DNA of 64,000 bases. It comes from Mycobacterium sp. SMC-8 (GTDB taxonomy: Bacteria; Actinomycetota; Actinomycetes; Mycobacteriales; Mycobacteriaceae). Numbering within the stretch: position 1 is the stretch's first letter; each line of letters begins with the position of its first letter. Under the pieces are notes generated by a model. The model made no database searches, had not been told where the DNA came from, and worked only from the letters and a program-made list of their open reading frames with translations. Location of the stretch: NCBI RefSeq assembly GCF_025263565.1, contig NZ_CP079865.1, positions 2,542,001-2,606,000 of the forward strand, written 5' to 3'. This document shows positions 26,386 to 34,658 of the stretch, piece after piece. The position numbers and the translations under genes are program-made.

Positions 26386-27876
26386 TCATCGGCCCGGCAG
26401 AAACTCGGTGCCCTGCAGCGGCGTATAGACCCGCACCGTCGGCGCGTCCCCGGCCGGCCCGAACGGCGTGAAATTCCCCGGCGGCACGACCGACATCGGC
26501 GGCGTCACCGGAATCGGTGCCGGCTCACCCACACCCACACTGGGAATCGCCGGCGGAACGATCTGCGGGACAACGCTGTTGAAACTCGGCACCACCGTCG
26601 GGTCGCCGACGTCCTTGTCGAACGGCAGCCCGGCCAGCGGGCCGGCGGCGTTGTCGAAGAACGTCGGCCATTCCTGCAGCACGGTGGTGGTGGTCCCGCC
26701 ACGATCGCTGTAGATCTCCAGCGCCGGGAACGTGGTCACGTCGTCGCCGCCCACCCGCGGCCCGGCGTCTGACGGCACGATGCCCAGCGTCCCGTTCACG
26801 CTGATTCCGGAACCCTTGGCCAGACCCTCACCGCCGGGCGAGAAGGGATCCGCGGCGTTGTAGTTGATCAGCACCCCGCCGCCGGAGGTCTGCACCGCAC
26901 CGATAGACGGTGTGCCGGTGCGCACCTGGCCGGTGTCGGCGTTGATCGACGGGTTCTGGCGGGCCACGATGATCCCGTTGTCGAAGTCGGTGTAGATCGC
27001 CACCCGCGATGCCTCGGGTCCGGCGGTGGGGGAGAAGCCGCGGTTGTCGCCGAGATTGTTGTCGTACGGCGGGATCCCGACCGTCGGCGCCCATACGTCC
27101 TCGCTCGGGATGAACAGGTTGGTGCGCACCACGCCCTGCCCCGGCACCGGCTCGATCCGCCCGACCACGATATTCGCGTCCACGCCCTGGTTTTTCGGGT
27201 CATAGCTGTGTGGGTCGAGCGCCGAGGCGGTCAGCCAGTCGCTGTCGCTGACCGGGTCCCGGCCGAATACCTCGCGGAACGCGTCGATCTGGTTCTTCCT
27301 GCGTTCGGACTCGTCCGGTTCTGCGGACTCGTCGAGTTCGTCGTCTCCGGGCGCCGGAGCCTCCGGCGGCCCGCCGAACTTCTGCCCCATGCCCAGCGCC
27401 TGGAACTCGCCTCCGATGGTGGCGATGTCACCGCCCACGGCGTTCAACTCGCCGTTGGCGCGGGTGACGACCTCGGTCAGCTGCGCCAGGCCCTTCTGCA
27501 CGATCGGCGCCACCATCAGCTCGCCGGCCCGGTTCTTGGGCACACTTGCCGCGGCGGCCACCACCCACTCGCGGATCGCGTCGAGGTTCTGCCGTCCGGC
27601 GGTCACGATCTGGGCGGACCGGTCTATCTGTTCAGCCAGCCGCCGGTCGAGGCCGCTCAGCTCGCGCACGACGCCCTGATGGTCGGTGTTGAGCGCGCCG
27701 TACGCGGTGGCTGCGCCGCCGGACCAGAACGTCGTCGGCGCCGCCGCGTCGAGGTCGTCGGTCAACCGCCGCAGCGCGGCGCTGTGGTCATACGACGCAC
27801 CCGGCTGCGGAACGCCCGACCCGAAGGTCGCCCGGGCCTTGGCCCACGTCGACAGGAACGCCTCGAGTGCACTCAC
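26386..27876 (-). CDS. ESX-secretion-associated (EspA/EspE-like) protein
   Basis: About 496 residues. The N-terminal 130 residues are helical with a TFWSGGAATAYGALN stretch resembling the WxG/YxxxD-type helical hairpins of mycobacterial type VII substrates. A proline/acidic linker (PPEAPAPGDDELDESAEPDE) leads to a conserved C-terminal beta-rich region (DNNLGDNRGF, IYTDFDNGIIVARQNPS, ADPFSPGGEGLA) and a proline-rich tail. No Sec signal or membrane helix is present. GTG 27876 begins the conserved SALEAFLSTWAKAR; ATG 27921 is a 15-residue longer alternative. It is probably an exported or envelope-associated protein. The resemblance to Rv3899c-type proteins is from memory and unverified. Confidence 0.62.
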   Translation of the reverse strand: MSALEAFLSTWAKARATFGSGVPQPGASYDHSAALRRLTDDLDAAAPTTFWSGGAATAYGALNTDHQGVVRELSGLDRRLAEQIDRSAQIVTAGRQNLDAIREWVVAAAASVPKNRAGELMVAPIVQKGLAQLTEVVTRANGELNAVGGDIATIGGEFQALGMGQKFGGPPEAPAPGDDELDESAEPDESERRKNQIDAFREVFGRDPVSDSDWLTASALDPHSYDPKNQGVDANIVVGRIEPVPGQGVVRTNLFIPSEDVWAPTVGIPPYDNNLGDNRGFSPTAGPEASRVAIYTDFDNGIIVARQNPSINADTGQVRTGTPSIGAVQTSGGGVLINYNAADPFSPGGEGLAKGSGISVNGTLGIVPSDAGPRVGGDDVTTFPALEIYSDRGGTTTTVLQEWPTFFDNAAGPLAGLPFDKDVGDPTVVPSFNSVVPQIVPPAIPSVGVGEPAPIPVTPPMSVVPPGNFTPFGPAGDAPTVRVYTPLQGTEFLPGR

Positions 27877-28123
27877 CCCGCTGCCGCCCGTGCCATGACT
27901 CTCATTATCGGTGCGGTCCACCCGCCCCTACTGCACCAATCCGGCCGGACCGCCGACGCTTGCTGGAATCGCAGCGGCAGTGGAGAGATAACGCCGCGAT
28001 CAGCGCATACCTGGAGGAAGCGGCATGCACTGCCACAGTTCCCGCAGTTCAGTCGCGGTCACGGCGGGGTAACGTCATTGAAACGGGAACCTCCAAAAAC
28101 GAGCAGCTAGTTATTAACGGCCT

Positions 28124-28129
28124 TATTAT
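28124..28129 (+). promoter_or_regulatory. possible -10 element for a leaderless transcript
   Basis: TATTAT ends eight bases before ATG 28138 in an AT-rich patch (28111-28136) that stands out from the GC-rich surroundings. No ribosome site is seen between it and the start codon. Leaderless mRNAs are common in mycobacteria, and this spacing fits one. No convincing -35 is visible. Confidence 0.4.
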
Positions 28130-28137
28130 TTTTTGCT

Positions 28138-30291
28138 ATGTCGGTCGAGCAGGTGTCGGGGGCCCTCGTGGGGCGTGAACCCGAGATCCCCGTCGACCTG
28201 GTTCGTACCCTTCTCGGTGTCCTCCGGCAGCGTCTCGGGCTGGATACCGCGTGGCTGTCGGTGTTCCACGACGGCATGCAAGTGATCGAGGTGCTCGACG
28301 GTGACGCCGACACGCTCGGCGTCTCACCGGGGCAGCGCTCGCACCTGTCCGAGTCCTACTGTGTGCGCGTCATCGACGGCCGGCTGCCGGCGGTCATCCC
28401 TGACACCACGGCCAACCAGATCACCGCCGCGCTGCCCATCACGCACGAAACAGGTCTCCGCGCCTACGTCGGCGTCCCGGTACTCGGCCAGGACGGTGTC
28501 ACGGTTGGCATGGTCTGCGTGGTAAGCGAGAAGCCCAAGCCCTATCTGGCCGACGAGGACCTCCACATCGTCCAGCAGGTCGCCGACCTGATCGGCACGT
28601 TGATCGAGACTCCCGCCCGCTGCCAGGACCCCACCGCCGATCAGCGCAAGGCGATCCGCCGGGTGGTGGCCGAACGGGACTTCGAGGTGGTGTTCCAGTC
28701 GATCCACGACGCCGGAACCGGCAAGGTGGTCGGTGTCGAGGCGCTCGCCCGGTTCCCGTGCGAACCGTTCCGACCCGATAAGTTCTTCGAACAGGCCGCG
28801 TTGCTCGGCCTCGACATCGAGCTCGAGACCGCCATCGTCAGCCGTGTGCTGTCGCTGATACCCCAACTGCCCGACGACGTGTTCGTCTCGATGAACATCT
28901 CCCCGGCCGCTGCTCTGGCCGCCCCGTGGTCCGAACTGCTCGACGACGTCGACCCGTCACGCATCGTCCTGGAGATCACCGAACACGACGCCGTCCCCAA
29001 CTACGGCGCCCTCGATGACGCGCTCGATACGTGCCGGGCCCGCGGCATGCGCGTTGCGGTCGACGACGTAGGAGCCGGCTTCGCGTCGTTCTCCCACGTG
29101 CTCGAACTGGCCCCCGAATTCGTCAAGATCGACCAGTCGATCACCCGGCACATGGACACTGATGACGCGCGCCGCCGGCTCGCGCAGGCCATCGCGCAGT
29201 TCGCCAGTCAGATCGGCGCCACCGTGATCGCCGAGGGCGTGGAGAGTCAGGGCGAGCTCGACGCCGTCGTCGCCTCCGGTATCTCCTGGGCGCAGGGCTT
29301 CTGCCTCAGCCGGCCCAAGCCGCACGCCCACGGCTTCCCGACCTCGCACGCGATCGCCGCGGCAGCCGACCCGCCGTCGTCGGCCGTAGATCTGTTGGGA
29401 GAGCGCCCGTTTGAGCTCGCGCTGGCCCATTCCCCGATCGGGATGGCCGTCGTCGCACTCGACGGCACGTTCCTGCGCACCAACCGGGCGCTGCGCACGA
29501 TGCTCGGCTACAACCGGCGGGCGTTGGGCGAGATGAACTTTCAGCAAATCACCCATCCTGACGACCTGGACTCCGACCTGGCCCTGATGGCTGATTGCAT
29601 CGCCGGGAGGCGGCGCTCGTATCGCATCGACAAGCGCTACATCGCCGCCGACGGGCACGTGGTGTGGTGCGCGCTGACCGTGGTGCTGGTGCACGCGCCG
29701 AAAGAACAACCGCTGTGCTTCGTCTCCCAAGTCGTGGATGTCACCGCCGACCGAATCCGTGAGGCCGAGCTGGCCCATCAGGCGGCCACCGATCCGCTCA
29801 CCGCGATCGCGAACCGCTCCGCCGGATGGAGCCGGCTCGAGCAACGTGACACCGACGGCGCCGGCTACGGCGTGTTGTTCTGTGACATCGAACGATTCAA
29901 GGCCGTCAACGACAGCCGCGGCCACCACGCCGGCGACCAGTTGCTGGTCGAGGTGGCGGCCCGGCTGCTGTGCGTCGTCGGCGACGACGACCTCGTCGCC
30001 CGCTGGGGCGGCGATGAATTCCTGGTCATCACCGATACCGTCGACGACCACGGACTGGCGCTGCTGGCACGCAAGATCACCGAGCAGTTCGACACCGCGC
30101 CGATCATGCTGGCCGACGGCACCCGGATGCCGGTCACGTTGACGATCGGCTTCTCCGCCCACCGCCCAGGCGACGGCCGCGACGTCGATGCCGTCCTCGA
30201 CGCCGCCGATCAGGCCATGTACCAGCAGCGCCGTAGACGCCGCAGCACCGACTGGCACGCCGGCGGCGACACCGGCTGGCTCGCCGAGTGA
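28138..30291 (+). CDS. cyclic-di-GMP signalling protein, GAF-EAL-PAS-GGDEF order
   Basis: 717 residues, soluble. An N-terminal GAF domain (about 20-155) is followed by an EAL phosphodiesterase domain with EAL at 201-203, NISPAAAL, LEITEHD, DDVGAG, KID and AEGVES. Then come a PAS domain (about 430-545: GTFLRTNRALRTMLGYNRR, HPDDLDSD) and a GGDEF cyclase domain with intact GGDEF at 624-628. Both active sites look complete, so the protein could make and degrade c-di-GMP. The domain order is reversed compared with the common GGDEF-EAL layout. The inhibitory I-site RxxD is absent: the aligned position reads GDDD. Confidence 0.9.
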   Translation: MSVEQVSGALVGREPEIPVDLVRTLLGVLRQRLGLDTAWLSVFHDGMQVIEVLDGDADTLGVSPGQRSHLSESYCVRVIDGRLPAVIPDTTANQITAALPITHETGLRAYVGVPVLGQDGVTVGMVCVVSEKPKPYLADEDLHIVQQVADLIGTLIETPARCQDPTADQRKAIRRVVAERDFEVVFQSIHDAGTGKVVGVEALARFPCEPFRPDKFFEQAALLGLDIELETAIVSRVLSLIPQLPDDVFVSMNISPAAALAAPWSELLDDVDPSRIVLEITEHDAVPNYGALDDALDTCRARGMRVAVDDVGAGFASFSHVLELAPEFVKIDQSITRHMDTDDARRRLAQAIAQFASQIGATVIAEGVESQGELDAVVASGISWAQGFCLSRPKPHAHGFPTSHAIAAAADPPSSAVDLLGERPFELALAHSPIGMAVVALDGTFLRTNRALRTMLGYNRRALGEMNFQQITHPDDLDSDLALMADCIAGRRRSYRIDKRYIAADGHVVWCALTVVLVHAPKEQPLCFVSQVVDVTADRIREAELAHQAATDPLTAIANRSAGWSRLEQRDTDGAGYGVLFCDIERFKAVNDSRGHHAGDQLLVEVAARLLCVVGDDDLVARWGGDEFLVITDTVDDHGLALLARKITEQFDTAPIMLADGTRMPVTLTIGFSAHRPGDGRDVDAVLDAADQAMYQQRRRRRSTDWHAGGDTGWLAE

Positions 30292-30494
30292 TATCACCCG
30301 GCGGAAGAGGCTAGAGCCTTCGGCAGCTTTCTGCACTCGCGAGGTCAAAGCGAGTTCGGTGTAGATGTGGGTCAGTGGCCACAGGAGGCTGGAGCGTCTT
30401 CGCCCGTCCACTCGGAACTGTTTCAGCGAAGTCGTGATGCGGGACTGTGGCCGTGTCGCGGGGTGACATCCGCGATGTCCGTACTTGTCGGTGG

Positions 30495-30510
30495 TCGAAT
30501 GTATGTTCGA
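30495..30510 (+). promoter_or_regulatory. LexA SOS box
   Basis: TCGAATGTATGTTCGA matches the mycobacterial SOS consensus TCGAAC-N4-GTTCGA with one mismatch. It ends three bases before ATG 30514, so LexA binding would block transcription of the HNH gene. Several 13E12-repeat genes of M. tuberculosis are known LexA targets. Confidence 0.7.
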
Positions 30511-30513
30511 AGT

Positions 30514-32025
30514 ATGTCAGGTGGGGACCTACTCGGCGCGGTGACCGCTTTGCGGGCTGCCTTCGATGAGGTGGCCGGCTGTGACGTCGATTTGTTGACC
30601 GGGCCTGATCTTGTTGCGGCCCTGGATGAACTGGAGACGTTGTCGTGCCGATTGCCGGCGGTGGGTCATCGGTTGCTGGCGCGGTTGCAGACTGAGGCGA
30701 CACCGCAGCAGATGGGTGCGAAATCGTGGAAAGAAGTGTTGACCGTCCGGTGGCGGATCTCGGCTGGTGAGGCCCACCGCCGGCTGACCGAGGCCGCGGT
30801 GTTGGCGCCGCGGCCGTCGTTGACCGGCCCGGCCCTGCCGCCGGTGCTGCCCGCCACGGCGATCGCCCAAGCGCACGGGCTGATCAACGCCGAACACGTC
30901 GACGTGATCCGCCGATCGCTCAACAAGGTGCCGGGCTGGGTAGACAGCGCCACCCGGGAGCGCATCGAGGTCGACCTGGTCCGCACTGCGGTGGGCAATG
31001 GACCCAAGGAGCTGAAAGACTCGGCCGACCGCACCTTGTTCCTGCTCGATCAGGACGGTCCCGAACCCGATGACACCGAACGTGCCCGCAAGCGCGGGGT
31101 CACCAAGCACAAGCAGCGTGGCGACGCGATGGTCGACCTGTCTGCGACGTTGACTCCGGAGGCGTGGGCGGTGTGGGAGCCGATTTTCGCGAGGTTGGCC
31201 GCGCCGGGGATGTGTAATCCCGACGATCCCGAGCCGTGTACGTCGGGGACGCCGTCGCAGGCCCAGATCGACAACGATCATCGCAGCCTGGCCCAGCGCC
31301 AGCATGATGCGCTCGTTGCGGCCGGGCGGATCGCGTTGATGAGTGGGCAGCTGGGGCAGCTCAACGGGTTGCCGGTGTCGGTGATCATCCGTACCACGCT
31401 GCAGGATTTGGAGTCCCGCGCCGGGGTCGGTGTCACCGGCGGGGGCACGGTGGTGCCGATCAGTGAGGTGATCCGGATGGCCGGGCACGCCAACCACTAT
31501 CTGGCGGTGTTCGACCGGGCCACCGGCTCGGCGCTGGAGTTGTTCCGCACCAAACGCGTCGCCTCCCCGTCCCAGCGGATCATGCTGATCGCCCGTGATG
31601 GCGGGTGTACCAAGCCGTGCTGCACGGTCGGCGCGTACGGCTCCCAGGCTCATCACGTCGTCGCGGACTGGGTCGATGGCGGGAACACCAACGTCGATGA
31701 AATGGGCCTGGCGTGCGGGCCGGATAACCGCAGCGTCGGCGCTGACGGCGGTGGTTGGTCGACCCGGATGAACGACCGTTGTGAGGTGGAATGGATTCCA
31801 CCTCCGGGCCTGGACACCGGTCAGGCCCGGCTCAACTACTACCACCGCCCCGAACGGCTGCTGCGTCCCCCCGAGGATCTGCCACCGGAGGGCCAGAACA
31901 CCAGTGCGCCAACCCAACCCGCCGATGGTGGGACGGTCGACGACGCCGAACCGGGTCCTCCACGGCCGGCCGATGACCCCGGCGAACCCGGCGGACCCGC
32001 ACCACCCGGCAACCAAGCGGCCTGA
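30514..32025 (+). CDS. 13E12-repeat family HNH endonuclease-like protein (DUF222)
   Basis: 503 residues. The N-terminal DUF222 region (LDELETLSCRLPAVGHRLLARL ... SAGEAHRRLTEA ... INAEHVDVI) is followed by a C-terminal HNH-type motif: CTKPCC, SQAHHVVADWVDGGNTNVDEMGLACGPDNR. The last 60 residues are a proline-rich tail. ATG 30514 is chosen because it follows the SOS box directly and matches the usual N-terminus (MSGGDLLGAVTALRAAFDEV); the longer frame would run through the operator. The family is multicopy in mycobacteria, associated with repeats and DNA-damage control; nuclease activity is presumed. Confidence 0.88.
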   Translation: MSGGDLLGAVTALRAAFDEVAGCDVDLLTGPDLVAALDELETLSCRLPAVGHRLLARLQTEATPQQMGAKSWKEVLTVRWRISAGEAHRRLTEAAVLAPRPSLTGPALPPVLPATAIAQAHGLINAEHVDVIRRSLNKVPGWVDSATRERIEVDLVRTAVGNGPKELKDSADRTLFLLDQDGPEPDDTERARKRGVTKHKQRGDAMVDLSATLTPEAWAVWEPIFARLAAPGMCNPDDPEPCTSGTPSQAQIDNDHRSLAQRQHDALVAAGRIALMSGQLGQLNGLPVSVIIRTTLQDLESRAGVGVTGGGTVVPISEVIRMAGHANHYLAVFDRATGSALELFRTKRVASPSQRIMLIARDGGCTKPCCTVGAYGSQAHHVVADWVDGGNTNVDEMGLACGPDNRSVGADGGGWSTRMNDRCEVEWIPPPGLDTGQARLNYYHRPERLLRPPEDLPPEGQNTSAPTQPADGGTVDDAEPGPPRPADDPGEPGGPAPPGNQAA

Positions 32026-32366
32026 CGGTCGCGGGGTTCGTTGACCCGTGCAACAGGATGGCTTGGCCGCCGGATTCTATGGCGCCGGCATCATGTGGCC
32101 GCCGCCTGCGCTGGTGCCGGCATCACCTGAGAACCGGTTATGGGCTTTCACCAACTTGGTCAGCGTCTTTTGGGGTCGGCGACGGCGGCTCTCTCCCGCA
32201 ACCGCGTCGACGCCCCGACGTCAGCGAGCAGCAACGTGACATTCCCAGTTGGCAATCCGCTCATTGCTAGCCAGGATTCGCCAAACGTCAGCGCATCCGC
32301 GTATCTCGGGAGCTTCCGTATGGGCAGCGACGGCCCTCAAGGCGGCGGCGACCCGTCCGTGTGTAT
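32026..32366. other. 341-bp intergenic stretch with only a gene relic
   Basis: Between the HNH gene and lldD2 no intact gene is visible. On the minus strand a cyclase-gene relic occupies 32160-32264 (listed separately). The plus-strand frames have no start context or recognisable product. No tRNA-like or clear hairpin terminator was found. Confidence 0.5.
32160..32264 (-). pseudogene. relic of a cyclase/NB-ARC regulator gene (5' end only)
   Basis: From ATG 32264 the minus strand reads MSGLPTGNVTLLLADVGAST followed by RLRERAAVADPKRR and a stop. The first half is unmistakably the start of a class III cyclase domain: compare LPTGTVTLLLADIEGSTRLW in the gene at 22052. The similarity then ends abruptly. 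It is a 34-codon fragment with substitutions at key positions (E to G and G to A in the metal motif), so it is a degraded remnant. Confidence 0.6.
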
Positions 32367-33602
32367 CTACGGCCGGGGTCGCGGCACCAGCCGTTCGAAC
32401 TGTGTCACGTGGCCGGGCTCCAGCTGGTCGAGCGCGTTGACCCCGAGCAGCCGCATGGTGCGGGTGATCTGTTCGGACAGGATCGCGATGGCCCGATCGA
32501 CACCGGCCTCACCGCCGGCCATCAACCCGTACAGGTAGGCGCGACCGACCAGCGTGAAGCGCGCGCCGAGCGCGATCGACGCGACGATGTCGGCCCCGGA
32601 CATGATGCCGGTGTCGAGGATGATCTCGGTGCGCTCGCCGACGGCCTTCGCGACCCGGGGCAGCAGGTGGAACGGGATCGGCGCCCGATCCAGTTGCCGC
32701 CCACCGTGATTGGACAGCACCAGGCCGTCGACGCCGAGGTCGGTCACCGCTACCGCGTCCTCCAGCGTCTGGATGCCCTTGACCACCAGCTTGCCCGGCC
32801 ACTGGGCTTTGATCCAGGCCAGATCCTCAAACGTGACCGTCGGGTCGAACATCGTGTCCAGCAGCTCGGCGACGGTGCCTGACCACCGGTCCAGCGACGC
32901 GAACGCCAGCGGCTCCGTGGTCAGGAAGTCGATCCACCATTGCGGGCGCGGAATCGCGTTGAGCACAGTCTTAGCGGTGAGCGCCGGAGGGATCGACATT
33001 CCGTTGCGCTTGTCACGCAGCCGTGCCCCGGCCACCGGCACGTCGACGGTCACCAGCATGGTGTCGAAACCGGCCGCGGCAGCCCGCTCGACCAGCGCCA
33101 TCGACCGGTCCCGGTCCTTCCACATGTACAGCTGAAACCAGTTGCGGCCATGCGGGTTCGCGGCCTTGACGTCTTCGATGGACGCGGTGCCCATGGTCGA
33201 CAGCGAGAACGGGATACCGGCACGGGCGGCCGCGTGGGCGCCGGCATACTCACCCTCGGTCTGCATCATCCGGGTGAAGCCGGTCGGCGCGATGCCGAAC
33301 GGCAGCTCCGAACGGCCGCCGAGGATCGTGCAGCTGGTGTCGACCTTGGACACATCGCGCAGGATCGACGGGTGGAACTCGATGTCCTGGAACGCCTGCC
33401 GGGCCCGCGCGAGGGACAGCTCAGCCTCCGCGGAGCCGTCGGTGTAGTCGAACGCCGCCCTGGGTGTGCGGCGCTTGGCGATGGTGCGCAGGTCCTCGAT
33501 GGTGAGGGCCTGGTCCAGCCGGCGTTTCCTCGCGTTGAACTCGGGCTTCTTGAACTGCATCAGCGGGGCGAGGTCCCTGACGCGGGGGACACGGCGTTTC
33601 AT
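32367..33602 (-). CDS. lldD2: FMN-dependent L-lactate dehydrogenase (LldD2-like)
   Basis: 411-residue alpha-hydroxy-acid oxidoreductase of the FMN family. It has [52 protein letters not shown] and the catalytic [15 protein letters not shown], in which His abstracts the proton and Arg binds the carboxylate. It oxidises L-lactate to pyruvate, passing electrons to the respiratory chain. The length and N-terminus ([20 protein letters not shown]) match the mycobacterial lldD2 type. ATG 33602 is preceded by a weak AAGGTACC site; the longer frame to 33797 crosses the promoter of the divergent gene. Confidence 0.9.
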   Translation of the reverse strand: MKRRVPRVRDLAPLMQFKKPEFNARKRRLDQALTIEDLRTIAKRRTPRAAFDYTDGSAEAELSLARARQAFQDIEFHPSILRDVSKVDTSCTILGGRSELPFGIAPTGFTRMMQTEGEYAGAHAAARAGIPFSLSTMGTASIEDVKAANPHGRNWFQLYMWKDRDRSMALVERAAAAGFDTMLVTVDVPVAGARLRDKRNGMSIPPALTAKTVLNAIPRPQWWIDFLTTEPLAFASLDRWSGTVAELLDTMFDPTVTFEDLAWIKAQWPGKLVVKGIQTLEDAVAVTDLGVDGLVLSNHGGRQLDRAPIPFHLLPRVAKAVGERTEIILDTGIMSGADIVASIALGARFTLVGRAYLYGLMAGGEAGVDRAIAILSEQITRTMRLLGVNALDQLEPGHVTQFERLVPRPRP

Positions 33603-33714
33603 CGGGGTACCTTTCGCGCCTCGGCTGTGGCGGACGTATCCGGCGATTCTTCCAGATTGCCGAGGACCGGAGCGCCGGCGCGCAGCTCCAGCGGCCGCGG
33701 GTAGCGTCCGCGGG

Positions 33715-34496
33715 ATGAACGACGGACGCAGGCGCCGCAAGGCCAAGCAGGCGCGCCGCGAGGCCCGGCGGCAGGACACCCGCGACCCGCAGGGCACATG
33801 GGAAGCCGAGGTCCTGGAGGAGACGCCGCTGCTCGACGAGGTGCGCGAGGCGCTGACCGGTCACCCGCTGGAGCTGCTCGGGGTGGTCAGCGTGATCGTC
33901 GAGGCCACCACGCCCGACTCGATGCCTTGGCTGCCGTCACGCGACGAGCGGGAGACCGTCGAGCTGGACCGCCTGCTCGACGGCTTCGTCGACGTGCCGA
34001 ACACCGAGACGACCGCGCTGCTGGCCGTGCTGGCCGAACTCCTCGATGACGTCGGGCAGCGGGCGCGCTGCCGGCAGGAGCTCGACGCGCGACGCGACAC
34101 CCTGCCGCGGTGGCTCACCGGACTGGGCGGCGTCGAGGTGTACCGCGCGGTGCGATGGCCCACGCGCCGGGGGCCGGTGACGAGGTGCTGATCGGGGCGC
34201 GGCTGGCCGGCGGTGCGGAGCTGACCGCGGTGGCGTTCGTCGACGCGTCGTCGGCGGTCAAGGACGCGTTCGTCGTACCCGAGGCGATCGACGACGTGAT
34301 CCGTACGGCCGCCGACCGCAACACCGACCCGGACACCCGCTTCGTCGCGATGAGCCTCGCCGATGCGCGGGGGTGGCTGCAGCCCGGCCTCAGACAACCG
34401 TCCCTGGATCGGTCGGACTCGTGGCCCGCCTGCCGGCCGCTGCTGCGCTGGCTGGCCGGGCGCCTGCCGGAAGGCGGAACCCGGGCGGGGCAATAG
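33715..34496 (+). pseudogene. KAKQARR-family hypothetical, copy B (frameshifted and truncated)
   Basis: Paralogue of the gene at 1855. It starts [20 protein letters not shown] after the same GTAGCGTCCGCG leader and reads to VEVYRAVR. There it runs into a frame change near 34150: the first frame ends at TGC TGA (34191), while the continuation (MAHAPGAGDEVLIGARLAGG ... SLADARGWLQPGL ... WPACRPLLRWLAGRLPEGG) lies in another frame. One missing base explains the shift. The frame then stops at 34496, about 115 residues short of copy A. The IS element begins 28 bases further on, but its clean target duplication shows it did not cause the truncation. Confidence 0.72.
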
Positions 34497-34524
34497 CGGC
34501 TCTGGCCCGACCCGGCGGCCTTAG

Positions 34525-34544
34525 CCTCGATCCACTGATGAATT
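34525..34544 (+). repeat. left terminal inverted repeat of the IS1380-family element
   Basis: CCTCGATCCACTGATGAATT, matched in inverse orientation at 36162-36181 with two mismatches; preceded directly by the CTTAG target duplication. Confidence 0.85.
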
Positions 34545-34658
34545 GGGGTAGGTGTGCCTCGCTGGGCTGTTGAGGGCTGGTCCTGGTCGCGGGCAGGGGG
34601 TATCTGCTGGTCTGTCCAGCTGTTCCTGTGCGCTCCGGTCGGGCCTTTCGGCATATGG

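Noticed and set aside
32048..32239. Plus-strand open frame after the HNH gene
   Set aside because: No ribosome site and no recognisable product. The opposite strand contains a cyclase relic that explains the local coding-like composition.
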